A stretch of 38,456 nucleotides of DNA. Origin: Candidatus Omnitrophota bacterium (GTDB lineage: Bacteria > Omnitrophota > Gorgyraeia > 1-14-0-20-64-10). This document shows positions 34,803 through 38,456 of the stretch, in pieces. The notes below the pieces were generated by a model. It worked only from the letters and a program-made list of their open reading frames with translations, was not told the DNA's origin and searched no databases. Where the stretch lies: assembly GCA_016177405.1 (NCBI GenBank), contig JACOVG010000008.1, positions 1 through 38,456 of the forward strand, read 5' to 3'. Position numbers and translations under genes: made by a program. Each line of letters opens with the position of its first letter. Within the stretch, counting starts at the first letter, position 1.

Positions 34803-35139
34803 CTGCCTCTTTTGCGGGATCGCGGCCAAGGAGATCCCGGCCCGGGTGGCCTACGAGGATGAAGCGGTGCTGGCCTTCCACGACATCAACCCGCAAGCGC
34901 CGGTGCACCTTCAGGTGATCCCCAAACGGCACATCGCCAGGGTTTCGGAACTGACTTCGGAGACGATCGGTTTGATGGGCAAGCTCGTCCTGACGGCCAA
35001 CCGCCTGGCCGGCGAGCTCAAGATTGCCGAGCCGGGCTACCGGCTGGTGGTGAACTGCAACGCCGGCGCAGGGCAGTCGGTTTACCACCTTCACCTGCAT
35101 TTGCTGGGTGGAAGACCGATGAGGTGGCCACCGGGATGA
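34795..35139 (+). CDS. HIT-family nucleotide hydrolase (HinT-like)
   Basis: A 114-residue HinT-type purine nucleoside phosphoramidase. It begins MADCLFCGIAAKEIPARVAY, has VHLQVIPKRHIARVSEL in the middle, and ends with the triad HLHLHLLGG (His98, His100, His102). The length is standard for HinT. The stop shares bases with the flavoprotein ATG. Widespread housekeeping role; no special link to its neighbours is evident. Confidence 0.95.
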   Translation: MADCLFCGIAAKEIPARVAYEDEAVLAFHDINPQAPVHLQVIPKRHIARVSELTSETIGLMGKLVLTANRLAGELKIAEPGYRLVVNCNAGAGQSVYHLHLHLLGGRPMRWPPG

Positions 35140-36296
35140 ATCCCATGTTTGACGTGGTCGTCATCGGGGCGGGACCGGCCGGGAACCTCTGCGCGTATCT
35201 CACGGCCAAGGCGGGATTGTCCACCCTGGTCCTGGAGGAGCACGAGGCGGCCGGGCTTTTCGTCAACTGCACCGGGATCATCGGGAAGGAGGCCTTCCAA
35301 CGGTTGGATCTGCCCACCGAGCCGGTCGTGAACAGCCTCCAGGCGATCACCTTCTATTCCCCCTCGGGCCGCTTCTTCCGGTACGATTCGGGCGGGCCTC
35401 TGGCTTATGTGGTGGACCGGCACCGGTTCGATCAGGCCCTGGGCGGCCTGGCCCAATCGGAGGGCGCCGAATTCCGGTACAACTGCCACGCCCGGCTCAT
35501 CCGGGTGGATCCCCAGGCGGTGGAGATTCGGCAGAGCGAGGAAGATTCCAATCCCATCCTGGCAAGGGCGGCCGTCATCGCCACCGGCTTTGGCTCCAAT
35601 CTTCCGCTCCAGGTCGGTCTGCAGGGGCCCCGGGCGATCGTCTATGGGGCCCAGGCCGAGGTGGAGATGGAGGGCTTGAAGGACGTCGAGATCTATCTGG
35701 GCAAAGGGATCGCTCCCGAGGCCTTTGCCTGGGCGGTTCCGCTTCAAGGCAGCCGGGCGAGGGTCGGGCTGGTGACCCAGCAAAAGGCCCCGATCCACTT
35801 TCAGAATCTTCTTCAGCATCCCAGGATTCGAGAACGCCTGCGCACGCCGAAGCCCAAGATGCTGTTAAGCCCGGTTCCCACCGAGACGATCGACCGCAGC
35901 TTCACCGACCGGGTTCTGGTGGTGGGGGAGGCGGCCGGCCAGGTGAAGACCACAACCCAGGGCGGGATCTACTACGGGATGCTCTGCGCGGCGATGGCGG
36001 CCCAGACGCTTCGGGAAGCCGCCGCCCAAGACGATTTTAGCTCCGCGGTCTTAAGCGCTTATGAGAAGGCCTGGCGGGGGGCGATCGGCGAAGAGCTCAA
36101 GATGGGGCTCTCGTTAAGACAGCTCTTCGGCCGCTTGAGCGACTCCCAGATCGACGCCATGGTGGAGCTGGGCACGCGGGATGACATCATCAGTTTGGTC
36201 AGGCGCCTGGCCCAGTTCGACTGGCACCGGGACCTCATCGAAACTTCCCTGAAGCTTCCCGCGCTCAAGGAAGTGGCCAAGGCGGGGCTCTGGTGA
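35136..36296 (+). CDS. Geranylgeranyl-reductase-type FAD oxidoreductase
   Basis: A 386-residue flavoprotein of the geranylgeranyl reductase family (COG0644-like). It opens with the FAD-binding fold GAGPAG (11-16), with the acidic end of strand two in LEEHEAAG. The family signature is visible as APEAFAWAVPLQG (compare PxGYAWxFP), followed by VLVVGEAAGQVKTTTQGGIYY. Such enzymes reduce isoprenoid double bonds in lipids, quinones or chlorophyll precursors; the substrate is not determined here. ATG 35136 was chosen over GTG 35124 because of the stop-start overlap. Confidence 0.87.
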   Translation: MNPMFDVVVIGAGPAGNLCAYLTAKAGLSTLVLEEHEAAGLFVNCTGIIGKEAFQRLDLPTEPVVNSLQAITFYSPSGRFFRYDSGGPLAYVVDRHRFDQALGGLAQSEGAEFRYNCHARLIRVDPQAVEIRQSEEDSNPILARAAVIATGFGSNLPLQVGLQGPRAIVYGAQAEVEMEGLKDVEIYLGKGIAPEAFAWAVPLQGSRARVGLVTQQKAPIHFQNLLQHPRIRERLRTPKPKMLLSPVPTETIDRSFTDRVLVVGEAAGQVKTTTQGGIYYGMLCAAMAAQTLREAAAQDDFSSAVLSAYEKAWRGAIGEELKMGLSLRQLFGRLSDSQIDAMVELGTRDDIISLVRRLAQFDWHRDLIETSLKLPALKEVAKAGLW

Positions 36297-36709
36297 TGGC
36301 CTTCAACTGGTTTAACCGTTACCGGTACGCGAACACGCGCCAGTTCCCCCGTCTGCCGGCCTCCTGGCCGATTCGCTACGAGGTCAGGGCCGCCGCTAAA
36401 AACCGGCAGGTGGCCGCCACCAAGGATGTGAGCGCCGGGGGCGTGGGGATGTGGGTTCAGGAGATGATCCCGGTGGGGTCCATCGTCCAAATGGAGATTC
36501 ACATCCTGCCCCTGAAGCGATCCATCGAGGCCCAGGCCCAGGTGGTCCGCTGCCGGCCCCTCAAGGAAGGGCATTTTGATCTGGGGATCAAGTTCCTGGT
36601 GATCAACCCGCAAGATCAGGCCGATCTGGCCGACGCCGTCCACCGTTCGTTGAGTCCCAGGCGCCGGGCCCGCCACCAAGGAAATTGGTGGCGCAAGGTG
36701 GTGGGTTGA
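36296..36709 (+). CDS. PilZ-domain protein
   Basis: A 137-residue protein that is almost all PilZ domain. Both c-di-GMP motifs are present, RQFPR and DVSAGG. There is no membrane helix, unlike the PilZ protein at 33215. Start at ATG 36296 overlaps the flavoprotein stop (TGATG). A basic tail (SPRRRARHQ) may bind nucleic acid or membrane. Together with the other PilZ gene it suggests c-di-GMP control of this envelope gene run. Confidence 0.86.
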   Translation: MAFNWFNRYRYANTRQFPRLPASWPIRYEVRAAAKNRQVAATKDVSAGGVGMWVQEMIPVGSIVQMEIHILPLKRSIEAQAQVVRCRPLKEGHFDLGIKFLVINPQDQADLADAVHRSLSPRRRARHQGNWWRKVVG

Positions 36710-36723
36710 GCATTGCCGGGAAG

Positions 36724-38079
36724 ATGGGATTCGTTGTCTTGTCTCTGGTTTATCTGTGCCCAGGCTTCATTGCAGGCGCTGACGAGGTGGAAGAGGCCCG
36801 GGTCATCGCGGCCATCGTTGCTGCCCAGAAGCGAAGCGCCGCGCGCCTGTCAAATGGCGGAGATGAAGAGGTTTCCTTAGAGCCGGGGGAGGAGAAGATT
36901 CCGGTCTTTATCGGAGAGGAGCCGGAGACGTTCCTGCAGTACCTGAAGAAGCGAACCCGCCTGGGCGTAGGGTTTGATGAGACGTACAACAACAACGCGC
37001 TTCTCAATGACAACTCGCCGGATAAGGAATACATCACGACCCTGGAAAGCCTGGTCACCTTCGTGGACCCGCGGGGGCCCCTCACCCTGGGCGGCTCCTA
37101 CGAGGTCAACGCCTTCCGGCACCACCGGCGCCGCCGGGCCGCCATCAACCACGACGTGAAAACCTTTGTCGAGTACGACACCGGCCGGCGGATCCTTTGC
37201 AAGCTGGACTACGCCCTGGAAACGACCAACCGCCTGGTCCGGGCCCCCGGTGAGAATGAGGAAGGGGACGAGGATGACCCATTCGAGTTCGACGTCGTCC
37301 GGCGCAGCGGCGATTTTCAACAACAAGTCACCCATGTGTGGACCTCCACGATTGATTACGCGCTGGACGAGGTGGACACCCTGACCTCGAAGACCAAGTT
37401 TGATCTCTTGGACGACCAAGCGGTGGATGACGAGACAACCGACCGGAGGATCATAGAGACCAAGCTGGACTTGACCAGGCAGCTTCGCGAAAAGCTGAAA
37501 GGGACGGCGGGCTACACCTTCACGGACACAACCATTCTGAACAAGGAGGTCAACAGCACAGGCCGGCACCTGGGGTCCCTCAAGGCGGAGTACGACTTCA
37601 ACGACTTCTTCTCGGCCAACGGCGGGGTGTTCTTTTCAAGGACCTATTCCCAGGAGACGCTGGGGAAATCGAAAAAACGTTTCGCCCCCTTCGGCGGTTT
37701 TAAATTCACCCTCAAACCGGGCGGCGCCCTCCCTCAAAAGGCGGAGCTCAGATTAAAATACACCGACGAGACCAAGAATTCATTCTTGAAAGTGGACGGG
37801 CCGGTGCTGACGCGCACCCGAAAGCCCTCGGCCAAGCTGACCTACACCCTGACCCCCAAGGTTTCTTTGGAGGCGGAATGGACGAGGGAATTCTTGAAGC
37901 AGGAAGCGCTTAGCGGGGGCGTGGGGACCAGGGATACGCGCCTCTACAGCCTGGATTTCCTGATGAAGTGGCAGGCGATGGAACAGGGCTCCTTCGAACT
38001 GGACTACAGCCGGAAGCGAAACGGAACCAGCGACACCACCCAAGCGGTGGTGACCCTTGGCTTCGAGATGACCTTTTAA
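36724..38079 (+). CDS. Outer-membrane beta-barrel protein
   Basis: A 451-residue exported protein. The start at ATG 36724 gives a signal peptide (MGFVVLSLVYLCPGFIAGA) with a cut after Ala. Residues about 20-80 are a charged, helical periplasmic segment. From about 80 onward the sequence alternates polar and hydrophobic residues in repeated strands. The C-terminus ends GFEMTF with the terminal Phe recognised by the BAM machinery. No porin family could be assigned from the sequence. TTG/GTG starts at 36685-36706 are possible alternatives. It abuts a coiled-coil protein gene. Confidence 0.85.
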   Translation: MGFVVLSLVYLCPGFIAGADEVEEARVIAAIVAAQKRSAARLSNGGDEEVSLEPGEEKIPVFIGEEPETFLQYLKKRTRLGVGFDETYNNNALLNDNSPDKEYITTLESLVTFVDPRGPLTLGGSYEVNAFRHHRRRRAAINHDVKTFVEYDTGRRILCKLDYALETTNRLVRAPGENEEGDEDDPFEFDVVRRSGDFQQQVTHVWTSTIDYALDEVDTLTSKTKFDLLDDQAVDDETTDRRIIETKLDLTRQLREKLKGTAGYTFTDTTILNKEVNSTGRHLGSLKAEYDFNDFFSANGGVFFSRTYSQETLGKSKKRFAPFGGFKFTLKPGGALPQKAELRLKYTDETKNSFLKVDGPVLTRTRKPSAKLTYTLTPKVSLEAEWTREFLKQEALSGGVGTRDTRLYSLDFLMKWQAMEQGSFELDYSRKRNGTSDTTQAVVTLGFEMTF

Positions 38080-38456
38080 TGGCCATGAGAAGACGCGGAT
38101 TTCTAGGGAACGGGGCATTTTGGATTGGCGTCTCCCTTTTGCTTGCCGCCGTGGGACCCTCCTCGCCTGTTTTGGCCGCCGCGAAGAAACCCGCGGAAGA
38201 GGCGCAGTTGAAACAGGCCAAGTCCGAAGCCAAGCGCTGGGCCGAGGAAGCCGACCGCAAGCTCAAGGCCGAAACCCGCCGCATGGCCCAGGAGGCCAAA
38301 CAGGCCCAAGAAGCCGCGAAGCTTGCCCAGCGCAAGGCCGAACTCGAAAAACAGCGCCTGGCCCAGCTCGAGCGCCAGCGTGCCGAAGCTGAAGCCAAAC
38401 AATGGGCCCAAGAGGCCGACCGAAAGCTTAAAGCCAAGAGGGAGCAGGAGGTCCTC
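38079..38456 (+). CDS. Exported coiled-coil protein (partial, C-terminus off the window)
   Basis: An ORF open at the window end, with 126 residues visible from ATG 38079, which overlaps the barrel's stop codon by one base. It starts with a signal peptide (FWIGVSLLLAAVGPSSPVLA) followed by a long Ala/Glu/Lys/Arg/Gln-rich helix. Two copies of a 14-residue unit, AKRWAEEADRKLKA (51-64) and AKQWAQEADRKLKA (106-119), lie 55 residues apart. Fifty-five equals five hendecads, so an 11-residue coiled-coil periodicity is possible. The position right after the barrel gene suggests a periplasmic partner such as an anchor or spacer. The family is not recognised. Confidence 0.75.
   Translation, partial: MAMRRRGFLGNGAFWIGVSLLLAAVGPSSPVLAAAKKPAEEAQLKQAKSEAKRWAEEADRKLKAETRRMAQEAKQAQEAAKLAQRKAELEKQRLAQLERQRAEAEAKQWAQEADRKLKAKREQEVL

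Overview
The window is a gene-dense (about 95% coding) stretch of a GC-rich Gram-negative bacterial chromosome. A C-terminal-Phe outer-membrane barrel, a lipoprotein protease, two PilZ c-di-GMP receptors and complete H+-type ATP synthase and NADH-dehydrogenase blocks point to a free-living, respiring organism. The Minf_1886-family gene next to era, the ATP synthase layout and the mixed gene content recall uncultured phyla such as Omnitrophota, Nitrospirota or Methylomirabilota. That placement is inference; no rRNA or other firm marker is present.

Region 1 (1-11894, minus strand) is the energy block. The ATP synthase operon atpZ-atpI/B-E-F-H-A-G-D starts from an extended -10 promoter near 6171 and leaves the window inside atpD; its subunit a carries an AtpI-like domain fused at the N-terminus. 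Upstream lies nuoJKLMN, the membrane-arm genes of complex I, with no nuoA-I beside them.

Region 2 (11933-17977, plus strand) is the main discovery: a compact, lower-GC lasso-peptide cluster. It encodes a nucleotidyltransferase-fold protein, a PqqD-like leader-binding protein (B1), a transglutaminase-like leader peptidase (B2), a PRMT-like methyltransferase, an asparagine-synthetase-like cyclase (C) that lacks Cys2, a 57-residue precursor ending in Ser, and an HPr-kinase-like protein (K). Most genes overlap by a few bases, and the precursor stop overlaps the kinase start. No transporter is present. The predicted product is a small lasso peptide phosphorylated on its C-terminal Ser, possibly further decorated on the phosphate and methylated. 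A 32-bp inverted-repeat promoter region is shared with the divergent nuoJ.

Region 3 (17978-18478) is a scar. It holds a decayed copy of the start of the downstream NUDIX gene, a 63-bp element bounded by 9-bp inverted repeats, and the 3' part of an AbiEii-type nucleotidyltransferase toxin gene.

Region 4 (18479-38456, plus strand) is the chromosomal backbone. It carries NUDIX hydrolase, Minf_1886, Era, an NCS2-like permease, an NTE-type patatin with cyclic-nucleotide-binding and degenerate ParA-like domains, and fatty-acid genes (3-hydroxyacyl-CoA dehydrogenase, enoyl-CoA hydratase, acyl-CoA ligase). The fatty-acid genes are split by a three-gene sulfatase/small-membrane-protein/methyltransferase unit. 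Next comes an envelope run: alpha/beta hydrolase, M23 peptidase, M48 lipoprotein, PilZ, CAAX-type M48 protease, HIT protein, geranylgeranyl-reductase-type flavoprotein, PilZ, outer-membrane barrel, and a coiled-coil protein cut by the window end. I saw no tRNA, rRNA, CRISPR array or intact insertion sequence. No gap without a gene or an annotated relic exceeds about 90 bases.
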